In this document: positions 1 through 12,755 of the stretch, piece by piece
Layout: each line of letters begins with the position of its first letter
How positions within the stretch are numbered: position 1 is the stretch's first letter
From: Ptiloglossa arizonensis
Lineage: Eukaryota; Arthropoda; Insecta; Hymenoptera; Colletidae
Length of the DNA: 64,000 bases
Reading direction: 5' to 3'
NCBI RefSeq assembly: GCF_051014685.1
Contig: NW_027478967.1
Span: 186,001-250,000, forward strand
Program-made: the position numbers and the translations under genes
The notes under the pieces: model-generated
What the model was told of the DNA's origin: nothing
Seen by the model: only the letters and a program-made list of their open reading frames with translations
Database searches by the model: none

Positions 1-21
1 TGCATCTGAAAGTAGAAACTC

Positions 22-38
22 GCCCGATTACAACGGTA
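22..38 (-). other. CENP-B-box-like 17-mer, repeated in most monomers
   Basis: On the minus strand this reads TACCGTTGTAATCGGGC. Against the known mammalian CENP-B box YTTCGTTGGAARCGGGA it matches 12 of 17 positions, and 7 of the 9 core positions (N-TTCG-NNNN-A-NN-CGGG-N), failing only at the first two T residues of TTCG. The same bases stand at the same place in most monomers of the window. Variants that break the CGGG end (CCCCATTAC on the plus strand) or the middle (CCGTTTATAAC) mark particular monomer types. Binding by a CENP-B-like or other pogo-derived protein is only inferred, and the resemblance may be chance. Confidence 0.4.
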
Positions 39-90
39 TGTGTATTTTTTCCATAGGCCGTTCTGGATAAGCGTTTGGAGCAGCAGAATT

Positions 91-106
91 GCGAAAAATT
101 TTTTGC
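91..106. other. A5T6 near-palindrome, one per monomer
   Basis: GCGAAAAATTTTTTGC is a 16-bp dyad with a single mismatched pair (G93 against T104). Its core is a continuous A5T6 tract, which is known to be rigid or curved and to disfavour nucleosome wrapping. One copy lies in nearly every monomer. The main variant class reads AAAAATTTGTTGTC, which breaks the T-run; another reads AAATTTCTCGCC. A role in nucleosome positioning is inference. Confidence 0.6.
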
Positions 107-1149
107 CTTCTCAACCATTTCTTGTCTTCAAACTCCCATATCTCGCGAACGGATTGACCTAACCCAAAAAATTCCTATTGCATCTGAAAGTAGAAACTCG
201 CCCGATTACATCGGTATTTCTATTTTTTCCCTAGGCCATTCTGGTTAAGCGTTTGGAGCAGCAGAAGTGCGAAAAATTTGATGTCTTCTCAACCATTTCT
301 TAGCTTCAAACTCCCATATCTCGCGAACGGATTGACGTAACCCAAAGATTCCTGTTGCATCTGAAAGTAGAAACTCGCCCGATTACAACGGTATGTGTAT
401 TTTTTCCCTAGGCCATTCTGGTTAAGCGTTTGGAGCAGCAGAATTGCGAAAAATTTGTTGTCTTCTCAACCATTTCTTAGCTTCAAACTCCCATATCTCG
501 CGAACGGATTGACGTAACCCAAAGATTCCTGTTGCATCTGAAAGTAGAAACTTGCCCGATTACAACGGTATGTGTATTTTTTCCCTAGGCCATTCTGGTT
601 AAGCGTTTGGAGCAGCAGAATTGCGAAAAATTTTTTGCCTTCTCTACCATTTCTTGGCTTCAAACTTCTATATCTCGCGAACGGATTGACATAACCCAAA
701 AATTCCTATAGCATCTGAAAGTAGAAACTCGCCCGATTACAACGGTATGTGTATTTTTTCCCTAGGCCATTCTGGTTAAGCGTTTGAAGCAGCAGAATTG
801 CGAAAAATTTGTTGTCTTCTCAACCATTTCTTAGCTTCAAACTCCCATATCTCGCGAACGGATTGACCTAACCCAAAAATTCCTATTGCATCTGAAAGTA
901 GAAACCCGCCCGATTACAACAGTATGTGTATTTTTTCCGTAGGCCGTTCTGGTTAAGCGTTTGGAGCAGCAGAAGTGCGAAAAATTTGTTGTCTTCTCAA
1001 CAATTTCTTAGCTTCAAACTCCCACATCTCGCGAACGGATTGACCTAACCCAAAGGTTCCTGTTGCATGTGAAAGTAGAATCTCGCCCGATTACAACGGT
1101 ATGTGTATTTTTTCCCTAGGCCATTCTGGTTAAGCGTTCGGAGCAGCGG

Positions 1150-4100
1150 AATTGCGAAAAATTTTTTGCCTTCTCAACGATTTCTTGTCTTCAAACTCCC
1201 ATATCTCGCGAACGGATTGACCTAACCCAAGAATTCCTATTACATCTGAAAGTAGAAACTCGCCCGATTACAACGGTATGTGTATTTCTTCCCTAGGCCA
1301 TTCTGGTTAAGCGTTTGAAGCAGCAGAATTGCGAAAAATTTTTTGCCTTCTCAACCATTTCTTAGCTTCAAACTCCCAAATCTCGCGAACGGATTGACGT
1401 AACCCAAAGATTCCTGTTGCATCTGAAAGTAGAAACTCGCCCGATTACAACGGTATGTGTATTTTTTCCCTAGGCCATTCTGGTTGAGCGTTCGGAGCAG
1501 CAGAATTGCGAAAAATTTTTTGCCTTCTCAACGATTTCTTGTCTTCAAACTCCCATATCTCGCGAACGGATTGAACTAACCCAAAAACTCCTATTGCATC
1601 TGAAAGTAGAAACTCGCCCGATTACAACGGTATGTGTATTTTTTCCCTAGGCCATTCTGGTTAAGCGTTTGAAGCAGCAGAATTGCGAAAAATTTTTTGC
1701 CTTCTCAACCATTTCTTGGCTTCAAACTCCCATATCTCGCGAACGGATTGACCTAACCCAAAAATTCCTATTGCATCTGAAAGTAGAAACTCGCCCGATT
1801 ACAACGGTATGTGTATTTTTTCCCTAGGCCATTCTGGTTAAGCGTTTGGAGCAGCAGAAGTGCGAAAAATTTGTTGTCTTCTCAACCATTTCTTAGCTTC
1901 AAACTCCCATATCTCGCGAATGGATTGACGTAACCCAAAAATTCCTGTTGCATTTCAAAGTAGAAACTCGCCCGATTACAACGGTATGTGTATTTTTTCC
2001 ATAGGCCGTTCTGGATAAGCGTTTGCAGCAGCAGAATTGCGAAAAATTTTTTGCCTTCACAACCATTTCTTGTATTCAAACTCCCATATCTCGCGAACGG
2101 ATTGACCTAACCCAAAAAATTCCTATTGCATCTGAAAGTAGAAACTCGCCCGATTACATCGGTATTTCTATTCTTTCCCTAGGCCATTCTGGTTAAGCGT
2201 TTGGAGCAGCAGAAGTGCGAAAAATTTGATGTCTTCTCAACCATTTCTTAGCTTCAAACTCCCATATCTCGCGAACGGATTGACGTAACCCAAAGATTCC
2301 TGTTGCATCTGAAAGTAGAAACTCGCCCGATTACAACGGTATGTGTATTTTTTCCCTAGGCCATTCTGGTTAAGCGTTTGGAGCAGCAGAATTGCGAAAA
2401 ATTTGTTGTCTTCTCAACCATTTCTTAGCTTCAAACTCCCATATCTCGCGAACGGATTGACGTAACCCAAAGATTCCTGTTGCATCTGAAAGTAGAAACT
2501 TGCCCGATTACAACGGTATGTGTATTTTTTCCCTAGGCCATTCTGGTTAAGCGTTTGGAGCAGCAGAATTGCGAAAAATTTTTTGCCTTCTCTACCATTT
2601 CTTGGCTTCAAACTTCTATATCTCGCGAACGGATTGACATAACCCAAAAATTCCTATAGCATCTGAAAGTAGAAACTCGCCCGATTACAACGGTATGTGT
2701 ATTTTTTCCCTAGGCCATTCTGGTTAAGCGTTTGAAGCAGCAGAATTGCGAAAAATTTTTTGCCTTCTCAACCATTTCTTAGCTTCAAACTCCCAAATCT
2801 CGCGAACGGATTGACGTCACCCAAAAATTCCTATTGCATCTGAAAGTAGAAACTCGCCCGATTATAACGGTATGTGTATTTTTTCCCTAGGCCATTCTGG
2901 TTAAGCGTTTGAAGCAGCAGAATTGCGAAAAATTTTTTGCCTTCTCAACCATTTCTTGGCTTCAAACTCCCATATCTCGCGAACGGATTGACGTCACCCA
3001 AAAATTCCTATTGCATCTGAAAGTAGAAACTCGCCCGATTACAACGGTATGTGTATTTTTTCCCTAGGCCATTCTGGTTAAGCGTTTGGAGCAGCAGAAT
3101 TGCGAAAAATTTTTTGCCTTCTCAACCATTTCTTGGCTTCAAAGTCCCATATCGCGCGAACGGATTGACCGAACCCAAAAATTCCTATTGCATCTGAAAG
3201 TAGAAACTCGCCCCATTACAACGGTATGTGTATTTTTTCCCTACGCCATTCTGGTTAAGCGTTTGGAGCAGCAGAATTGCGAAAAATTTTTTGTCTTCTC
3301 AGCCATTTCTTAGCTTCAAACTCCCATATCTCGCGAACGGATTGACCTAACCCAAAAATTCCTATTGCATCTGAAAGTAGAAACTCGCCCGATTACGACG
3401 GTATGTGTATTTTTTCCCTAGGCCATTCTGGTTAAGCGTTTGGAGGAACAGAATTACGAAAAATTTTTTGCCTTCTCAAGCATTTCTTGGCTTCAAACTC
3501 CCATATCTCGCGAACGGATTGACCTAACCCAAAAGTTCCTGTTGCATGTGAAAGTAGAAACTCGCCCGATTACAACGGTATGTGTATTTTTTCCCTAGGC
3601 CATTCTGGTTGAGCGTTCGGAGCAGCAGAATTGCGAAAAATTTTTTGCCTTCTCAACGATTTCTTGTCTTCAAACTCCCATATCTCGCGAACGGATTGAC
3701 CTAACCCAAAAATTCCTATTGCATCTGAAAGTAGAAACTCGCCCGATTACAACGGTATGTGTATTTTTTCCCTAGGCCATTCTGGTTAAGCGTTTGAAGC
3801 AGCAGAATTGCGAAAAATTTTTTGCCTTCTCAACCATTTCTTGGCTTCAAACTCCCATATCTCGCGAACGGATTGACCTAACCCAAAAATTCCTATTGCA
3901 TCTGAAAGTAGAAACTCGCCCGATTACAACGGTATGTGTATTTTTTCCCTAGGCCATTCTGGTTAAGCGTTTGGAGCAGCAGAAGTGCGAAAAATTTGTT
4001 GTCTTCTCAACCATTTCTTAGCTTCAAACTCCCATATCTCGCGAATGGATTGACGTAACCCAAAAATTCCTGTTGCATCTCAAAGTAGAAACTCGCCCGA

Positions 4101-7100
4101 TTACAACGGTATGTGTATTTTTTCCATAGGCCGTTCTGGATAAGCGTTTGGAGCAGCAGAATTGCGAAAAATTTTTTGCCTTCTCAACCATTTCTTGTCT
4201 TCAAACTCCCATATCTCGCGAACGGATTGACCTAACCCAAAAAATTCCTATTGCATCTGAAAGTAGAAACTCGCCCGATTACATCGGTATTTCTATTTTT
4301 TCCCTAGGCCATTCTGGTTAAGCGTTTGGAGCAGCAGAATAGCGAAAAATTTTTTGCCTTCTCAACCATTTCTTGGCTTCAAAGACCCATATCTCGCGAA
4401 CGGATTGACCTAACCCAAAAATTCCTATTGCATCTGAAAGTAGAAACTCGCCCGATTACAGCGGTATGTGTATTTTTTCCCTAGGCGATTCTGGTTAAGC
4501 GTTTGGAGCAGCAGAATTGTGAAAAATTTCTCGCCTTCTGAACCATTTCTTGGCTTCAAACTCCCATATCTCGCGAACGGATTGACCTAACCCAAAAATT
4601 CCTATGGCATCTGAAAGTAGAAACTCACCCGATTACAACGGTATGTGTATTTTTTCCCTTGGCCATTCTGGTTAAGCGTTTGGAGCAGCAGAAGTGCGAA
4701 AAATTTTTTGCCTTCTCAACAATTTCTTAGCTTCAAACTCCCATATCTCGCGAACGGATTGACCTAACCCAAAGGTTCCTGTTGCATGTGAAAGTAGAAT
4801 CTCGCCCGATTACAACGGTATGTGTATTTTTTCCCTAGGCCATTCTGGTTAAGCGTTTGGAGCAGCAGAATTGCGAAAAATTTTTTGCCTTCTCAACCAT
4901 TTCTTGGCTTCAAAGTCCCATATCTCGCGAACGGATTGACCTAACCCAAAAGTTCCTGTTGCATGTAAAAGTAGAAACTCGCCCGATTACAACGGTATGT
5001 GTATTTTTTCCCTAGGCCATTCTGGTTAAGCGTTCGGAGCAGCAGAATTGCGAAAAATTTTTTGTCTTCTCAACCATTTCTTAGCTTCAAACTCCCATAT
5101 CTCGCGCACGGATTAACCTAACCCAAAAAATTCCTATTGCATCTGAAAGTAGAAACTCGCCCGAATACATCGGTATTTCTATTTTTTCCCTAGGCCATTC
5201 TGGTTAAGCGTTTGGAGCAGCAGAATTGCGAAAAATTTTTTGGCTTCTCAACGATTTCTTGTCTTCAAACTCCCATATCTCGCGAACGGATTGACCTAAC
5301 CCAAAAATTCCTATTGCATCTGAAAGTAGAAACCCGCCCGATTACAACAGTATGTGTATTTTTTCCGTAGGCCATTCTGGTTAAGCGTTTGGAGCAGCAG
5401 AAGTGCGAAAAATTTGTTGTCTTCTCAACAATTTCTTAGCTTCAAACTCCCATATCTCGCGAACGGATTGACCTAACCCAAAAGTTCCTGTTGCATGTGA
5501 AAGTAGAATCTCGCCCGATTACAACGGTATGTGTATTTTTTCCCTAGGCCATTCTGGTTAAGCGTTCGGAGCAGCGGAATTGCGAAAAATTTTTTGCCTT
5601 CTCAACGATTTCTTGTCTTCAAACTCCCATATCTCGCGAACGGATTGACCTAACCCAAAAATTCCTATTGCATCTGAAAGTAGAAACTCGCCCGATTACA
5701 ACGGTATGTGTATTTTTTCCGTAGGCCGTTCTGGTTAAGCGTTTGGAGCAGCAGAAGTGCGAAAAATTTGTTGTCTTCTCAACAATTTCTTAGCTTCAAA
5801 CTCCCATATCTCGCGAACGGATTGACCTAACCCAAAGGTTCCTGTTGCATGTGAAAGTAGAATCTCGCCCGATTACAACGGTATGTGTATTTTTTCCCTA
5901 GGCCATTCTGGTTAAGCGTTCGGAGCAGCGGAATTGCGAAAAATTTTTTGCCTTCTCAACGATTTCTTGTCTTCAAACTCCCATATCTCGCGAACGGATT
6001 GACCTAACCCAAAAATTCCTATTACATCTGAAAGTAGAAACTCGCCCGATTACAACGGTATGTGTATTTTTTCCCTAGGCCATTCTGGTTAAGTGTTTGA
6101 AGCAGCAGAATTGCGAAAAATTTTTTGCCTTCTCAACCATTTCTTAGCTTCAAACTCCCAAATCTCGCGAACGGATTGACGTCACCCAAAAATTCCTATT
6201 GCATCTGAAAGTAGAAACTCGCCCGTTTATAACGGTATGTGTATTTTTTCCCTAGGCCATTCTGGTTAAGCGTTTGGAGCAGCAGAATTGCGAAAAATTT
6301 TTTGCCTTCTCAACCATTTCTTGGCTTCAAAGTCCCATATCTCGCGAACGGATTGACCTAACCCAAAAGTTCCTGTTGCATGTAAAAGTAGAAACTCGCC
6401 CGATTACAACGGTATGTGTATTTTTTCCCTAGGCCATTCTGGTTAAGCGTTCGGAGCAGCAGAATTGCGAAAAATTTTTTGTCCTCTCAACCATTTCTTA
6501 GCTTCAAACTCCCATATCTCGCGCACGGACTAACCTAACCCAAAAAATTCCTATTGCATCTGAAAGTAGAAACTCGCCCGAATACATCGGTATTTCTATT
6601 TTTTCCCTAGGCCATTCTGGTTAAGCGTTTGGAGCAGCAGAATAGCGAAAAATTTTTTGCCTTCTCAACCATTTCTTGGCTTCAAAGTCCCATATCTCGC
6701 GAACGGATTGACCTAACCCAAAAATTCCTATTGCATCTGAAAGTAGAAACTCGCCTGATTACAGCGGTATGTGTATTTTTTCCCTAGGCCATTCTGGTTA
6801 AGCGTTTGGAGCAGCAGAATTGTGAAAAATTTCTCGCCTTCTGAACCATTTCTTGGCTTCAAACTCCCATATCTCGCGAACGGATTGACCTAACCCAAAA
6901 ATTCCTATGGCATCTGAAAGTAGAAACTCGCCCGATTACAACGGTATGTGTATTTTTTCCCTAGGCCATTCTGGTTAAGCGTTTGGAGCAGCAGAATTGC
7001 GAAAAATTTTTTGGCTTCTCAACGATTTCTTGTCTTCAAACTCCCATATCTCGCGAACGGATTGACCTAACCCAAAAATTCCTATTGCATCTGAAAGTAG

Positions 7101-10100
7101 AAACCCGCCCGATTACAACAGTATGTGTATTTTTTCCGTAGGCCATTCTGGTTAAGCGTTTGGAGCAGCAGAAGTGCGAAAAATTTGTTGTCTTCTCAAC
7201 AATTTCTTAGCTTCAAACTCCCATATCTCGCGAACGGATTGACCTAACCCAAAAGTTCCTGTTGCATGTGAAAGTAGAATCTCGCCCGATTACAACGGTA
7301 TGTGTATTTTTTCCCTAGGCCATTCTGGTTAAGCGTTCGGAGCAGCGGAATTGCGAAAAATTTTTTGCCTTCTCAACGATTTCTTGTCTTCAAACTCCCA
7401 TATCTCGCGAACGGATTGACCTAACCCAAAAATTCCTATTGCATCTGAAAGTAGAAACTCGCCCGATTACAACGGTATGTGTATTTTTTCCCTAGGCCAT
7501 TCTGGTTAAGCGTTTGAAGCAGCAGAATTGCGAAAAATTTTTTGCCTTCTCAACCATTTCTTGGTTTCAAACTCCCATATCTCGCGAACGGATTGACCTA
7601 ACCCAAAAATTCCTATTGAATCTGAAAGTAGAAACTCGCCCGATTACAACGGTATGTGTATTTTTTCCCTAGGCCATTCTGGTTAAGCGTTTGGAGCAGC
7701 AGAATTGTGAAAAATTTTTTGCCTTCTCAACGATTTCTTGTCTTCAAACTCCCATATCTCGCGAACGGATTGACCTAACCCAAAAATTCCTATGGCATCT
7801 GAAAGTAGAAACTCGCCCGATTACAACGGTATGTGTATTTTTTCCCTAGGCCATTCTGGTTAAGCGTTTGGAGCAGCAGAATTGCGAAAAATTTTTTGGC
7901 TTCTCAACGATTTCTTGTCTTCAAACTCCCATATCTCGCGAACGGATTGACCTAACCCAAAAATTCCTATTGCATCTGAAAGTAGAAACCCGCCCGATTA
8001 CAACAGTATGTGTATTTTTTCCGTAGGCCATTCTGGTTAAGCGTTTGGAGCAGCAGAAGTGCGAAAAATTTGTTGTCTTCTCAACAATTTCTTAGCTTCA
8101 AACTCCCATATCTCGCGAACGGATTGACCTAACCCAAAAGTTCCTGTTGCATGTGAAAGTAGAATCTCGCCCGATTACAACGGTATGTGTATTTTTTCCC
8201 TAGGCCATTCTGGTTAAGCGTTCGGAGCAGCGGAATTGCGAAAAATTTTTTGCCTTCTCAACGATTTCTTGTCTTCAAACTCCCATATCTCGCGAACGGA
8301 TTGACCTAACCCAAAAATTCCTATTGCATCTGAAAGTAGAAACTCGCCCGATTACAACGGTATGTGTATTTTTTCCCTAGGCCATTCTGGTTAAGCGTTT
8401 GAAGCAGCAGAATTGCGAAAAATTTTTTGCCTTCTCAACCATTTCTTGGTTTCAAACTCCCATATCTCGCGAACGGATTGACCTAACCCAAAAATTCCTA
8501 TTGAATCTGAAAGTAGAAACTCGCCCGATTACAACGGTATGTGTATTTTTTCCCTAGGCCATTCTGGTTAAGCGTTTGGAGCAGCAGAATTGTGAAAAAT
8601 TTTTTGCCTTCTCAACGATTTCTTGTCTTCAAACTCCCATATCTCGCGAACGGATTGACTTAACCCAAAAATTCCTATTGCATCTGAAAGTAGAAACTCG
8701 CCCGATTATAACGGTATGTGTATTTTTTCCCTAGGCCATTCTGGTTAAGCGTTTGAAGCAGCAGAATTGCGAAAAATTTTTTGCCTTCTCAACCATTTCT
8801 TGGCTTCAAACTCCCATATCTCGCGAACGGATTGACGTCACCCAAAAATTCCTATTGCATCTGAAAGTAGAAACTCGCCCGATTACAACGGTATGTGTAT
8901 TTTTTCCCTAGGCCATTCTGGTTAAGCGTTTGGAGCAGCAGAATTGCGAAAAATTTTTTGCCTTCTCAACCATTTCTTGGCTTCAAAGTCCCATATCTCG
9001 CGAACGGATTGACCTAACCCAAAAATTCCTATTGCATCTGAAAGTAGAAACTCGCCCCATTACAACGGTATGTGTATTTTTTCCCTAGGCCATTCTGGTT
9101 AAGCGTTAGGAGCAGCAGAATTGCGAAAAATTTTTTGTCTTCTCAGCCATTTCTTAGCTTCAAACTCCCATATCTCGCGAACGGATTGACCTAACCCAAA
9201 AATTCCTATTGCATCTGAAAGTAGAAACTCGCCCGATTACAACGGTATGTGTATTTTTTCCCTAGGCCATTCTGGTTAAGCGTTTGGAGGAACAGAATTA
9301 CGAAAAATTTTTTGCCTTCTCAAGCATTTCTTGGCTTCAAACTCCCATATCTCGCGAACGGATTGACCTAACCCAAAAGTTCCTGTTGCATGTGAAAGTA
9401 GAAACTCGCCCGATTACAACGGTATGTGTATTTTTTCCCTAGGCCATTCTGGTTGTGCGTTCGGAGCAGCAGAATTGCGAAAAATTTTTTGCCTTCTCAA
9501 CGATTTCTTGTCTTCAAACTCCCATATCTCGCGAACGGATTGACCTAACCCAAAAATTCCTATTGCATCTGAAAGTAGAAACTCGCCCGATTACAACGGT
9601 ATGTGTATTTTTTCCCTAGGCCATTCTGGTTAAGCGTTTGAAGCAGCAGAATTGCGAAAAATTTTTTGCCTTCTCAACCATTTCTTGGCTTCAAACTCCC
9701 ATATCTCGCGAACGGATTGACCTAACCCAAAAATTCCTATTGCATCTGAAAGTAGAAACTCGCCCGATTACAACGGTATTTCTATTTTTTCCCTAGGCCA
9801 TTCTGGTTAAGCGTTTGGAGCAGCAGAATAGCGAAAAATTTTTTGCCTTCTCAACCATTTCTTGGCTTCAAAGTCCCATATCTCGCGAACGGATTGACCT
9901 AACCCAAAAATTCCTACTGCATCTGAAAGTAGAAACTCGCCCGATTACAGCGGTATGTGTATTTTTTCCCTAGGCGGTTCTGGTTAAGCGTTTGGAGCAG
10001 CAGAATTGTGAAAAATTTCTCGCCTTCTGAACCATTTCTTGGCTTCAAACTCCCATATCTCGCGAACGGATTGACCTAACCCAAAAATTCCTATGGCATC

Positions 10101-12755
10101 TGAAAGTAGAAACTCGCCCGATTACAACGGTATGTGTATTTTTTCCCTAGGCCATTCTGGTTAAGCGTTTGGAGCAGCAGAATTGTGAAAAATTTTTTGC
10201 CTTCTCTACCATTTCTTGGATTCAAACTCCCATATCTCGCGAACGGATTGACCTAACCCAAAAATTCCTATTGCATCTGAAAGTAGAAACTCGCCCGATT
10301 ACGACGGTATGTGTATTTTTTCCCTAGGCCATTCTGGTTAAGCGTTTGGAGCAGCAGAATTGCGAAAAATTTTTTGGCTTCTCAACGATTTCTTGTCTTC
10401 AAACTCCCATATCTCGCGAACGGATTGACCTAACCCAAAAATTCCTATTGCATCTGAAAGTAGAAACTCGCCCGATTACAACGGTATGTGTATTTCTTCC
10501 CTAGGGCATTCTGGTTAAGCGTTTGAAGCAGCAGAATTGCGAAAAATTTTTTGCCTTCTCAACCATTTCTTAGCTTCAAACTCCCAAATCTCGCGAACGG
10601 ATTGACGTCACCCAAAAATTCCTTTTGCATCTGAAAGTAGAAACTCGCCCGATTACAACGGTATGTGTATTTTTTCCCTAGGCCATTCTGGTTAAGCGTT
10701 TGGAGCAGCAGAATCGCGAAAAATTTTTTGCCTTCTCAACGATTTCTTGGTTTCAAAGTCCCATATCTCGCGAACGGATTGACCTAACCCAAAAATTCCT
10801 ATTGCATCTGAAAGTAGAAACCCGCCCGATTACAACAGTATGTGTATTTTTTCCGTAGGCCATTCTGGTTAAGCGTTTGGAGCAGCAGAAGTGCGAAAAA
10901 TTTGTTGTCTTCTCAACAATTTCTTAGCTTCAAACTCCCATATCTCGCGAACGGATTGACCTAACCCAAAATTTCCTGTTGCATGTGAAAGTAGAATCTC
11001 GCCCCATTACAACGGTATGTGTATTTTTTCCCTAGGCCATTCTGGTTAAGCGTTCGGAGCAGCGGAATTGCGAAAAATTTTTTGCCTTCTCAACGATTTC
11101 TTGTCTTCAAACTCCCATATCTCGCGAACGGATTGACCTAACCCAAAAATTCCTATTGCATCTGAAAGTAGAAACTCGCCCGATTACAACGGTATGTGTA
11201 TTTTTTCCCTAGGCCATTCTGGTTAAGCGTTTGAAGCAGCAGAATTGCGAAAAATTTTTTGCCTTCTCAACCATTTCTTGGCTTCAAACTCCCATATCTC
11301 GCGAACGGATTGACCTAACCCAAAAATTCCTATTGAATCTGAAAGTAGAAACTCGCCCGATTACAACGGTATGTGTATTTTTTCCCTAGGCCATTCTGGT
11401 TAAGCGTTTGGAGCAGCAGAATTGTGAAAAATTTTTTGCCTTCTCAACGATTTCTTGTCTTCAAACTCCCATATCTCGCGAACGGATTGACCTAACCCAA
11501 AAATTCCTATTGCATCTGAAAGTAGAAACTCGCCCGATTATAACGGTATGTGTATTTTTTCCCTAGGCCATTCTGGTTAAGCGTTTGGAGCAGCAGAATT
11601 GCGAAAAATTTGTTGTCTTCTCAACCATTTCTTAGCTTCAAACTCCCATATCTCGCGAATGGATTGACGTAACCCAAAAATTCCTGTTGCATCTCAAAGT
11701 AGAAACTCGCCCGATTACAACGGTATGTGTATTTTTTCCATAGGCCGTTCTGGTTAAGCGTTTGGAGCAGCAGAATTGCGAAAAATTTTTTGCCTTCTCA
11801 ACGATTTCTTGTCTTCAAACTCCCATATCTCGCGAACGGATTGACCTAACCCAAAAAATTCCTATTGCATCTGAATGTAGAAACTCGCCCGATTACAACG
11901 TTATTTCTATTTTTTCCCTAGGCCATTCTGGTTAAGCGTTTGGAGCAGCAGAATTGTGAAAAATTTCTCGCCTTCCCAACCATTTCTTGGCTTCAAACTC
12001 CCATATCTCGCGAACGGATTGACCTAACCCAAAAATTCCTATGGCATCTGAAAGTAGAAACTCACCCGATTACAACGGTATGTGTATTTTCTCCCTAGGC
12101 CATTCTGGTTAAGCGTTTGGAGCAGCAGAAGTGCGAAAAATTTGTTGTCTTCTCAACCATTTCTTAGCTTCAAACTCCCATATCTCGCGAATGGATTGAC
12201 GTAACCCAAAAATTCCTGTTGCATCTCAAAGTAGAAACTCGCCCGATTACAACGGTATGTGCATTTTTTCCATAGGCCGTTCTGGTTAAGCGTTTGGAGC
12301 AGCAGAATTGCGAAAAATTTTTTGCCTTCTCAACGATTTCTTGTCTTCAAACTCCCATATCTCGCGAACGGATTGACCTAACCCAAAAAATTCCTATTGC
12401 ATCTGAATGTAGAAACTCGCCCGATTACAACGTTATTTCTATTTTTTCCCTAGGCCATTCTGGTTAAGCGTTTGGAGCAGCAGAAGTGCGAAAAATTTGT
12501 TGTCTTCTCAACCATTTCTTAGCTTCAAACTCCCATATCTCGCGAATGGATTGACGTAACCCAAAAATTCCTGTTGCATCTCAAAGTAGAAACTCGCCCG
12601 ATTACAACGGTATGTGTATTTTTTCCATAGGCCGTTCTGGTTAAGCGTTTGGAGCAGCAGAATTGCGAAAAATTTTTTGCCTTCTCAACCATTTCTTGGC
12701 TTCAAACTCCCATATCTCGCGAACGGATTGACCTAACCCAAAAATTCCTATGGCA
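1150..12755. repeat. Large array duplication, copy 1
   Basis: This segment recurs at about 16,383-27,808. The offset between copies is 15,233 up to about 1,750, then 15,410 (about 1,880-5,310), then 15,056 (about 5,690-12,755). The changes are exactly +1 and -2 monomers, so copy 2 gained one 177-bp unit and lost a 354-bp pair relative to copy 1. Rare marks are conserved in both, for example AAAGACCCAT at 4,381, GCGTTAGG at 9,107 and GTTGTGCG at 9,452. I noted only seven or so substitutions over roughly 11.4 kb, for example at 1,231, 1,953, 6,483 and 12,262. I did not compare every base. Confidence 0.9.
6857..8626. repeat. 5-monomer tandem duplication, 885 bp x 2
   Basis: Two adjacent 885-bp units span about 6,857-7,741 and 7,742-8,626. 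The unusual TTGAATCTG variant lies at 7,616 and 8,501, and AGCAGCGGAA at 7,341 and 8,226, each exactly 885 bp apart. The unit is five different monomers in fixed order. The two units end at a C to T change (GACTTAACC near 8,660). Confidence 0.88.

Larger units (their letters stand above)
1..178 (+). repeat. Reference monomer (178-bp, extra-A variant)
   Basis: This is the first complete monomer and serves as the coordinate reference. Features in order are a CENP-B-box-like 17-mer on the minus strand (22-38), a T6 run (45-50), a variant of the AvrII site (here CCATAGG, so the site is lost), the GCGAAAAATTTTTTGC near-palindrome (91-106), an NruI site TCGCGA (143-148) and an A-run from 166. This copy has six A residues where the consensus has five, making it 178 bp. 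A typical 177-bp copy carries CCCTAGGCC at 51-59 and five A residues at 166-170. Confidence 0.95.
1..2756. repeat. 11-monomer HOR, period 1,948 bp
   Basis: Bases 1-808 recur at 1,949-2,756. Shared rare marks include the CTTGCCCG variant (549 and 2,497), CTTCTATATC and GACATAACCC. I see about six substitutions, clustered in the first 230 bp, and the rest looks identical. The copies diverge where one has AAATTTGTTGTC and the other AAATTTTTTGCC. The period is 11 monomers, one of them 178 bp. A third copy lies at 17,359-18,166 inside the large duplication. The first copy starts before the window. Confidence 0.88.

Noticed and set aside
150..175. CCTAACCC as a telomeric repeat
   Set aside because: Only one such motif occurs per monomer, never in tandem, so it is not telomeric DNA.
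466..699. 77-codon minus-strand frame, repeated at 2,414-2,647 and 17,824-18,057
   Set aside because: The three frames are copies of one HOR segment. The frame is open because the usual TGA (from TCTCAACC) is changed to AGA by the CTCTACC variant. It is a by-product of the repeat.
1130..1155. A second CENP-B-box match on the plus strand at GCGTTCGGAGCAGCGG
   Set aside because: TTCG and the central A fit, but the CGGG half is absent (GGAA follows). The fit is limited to one monomer type.
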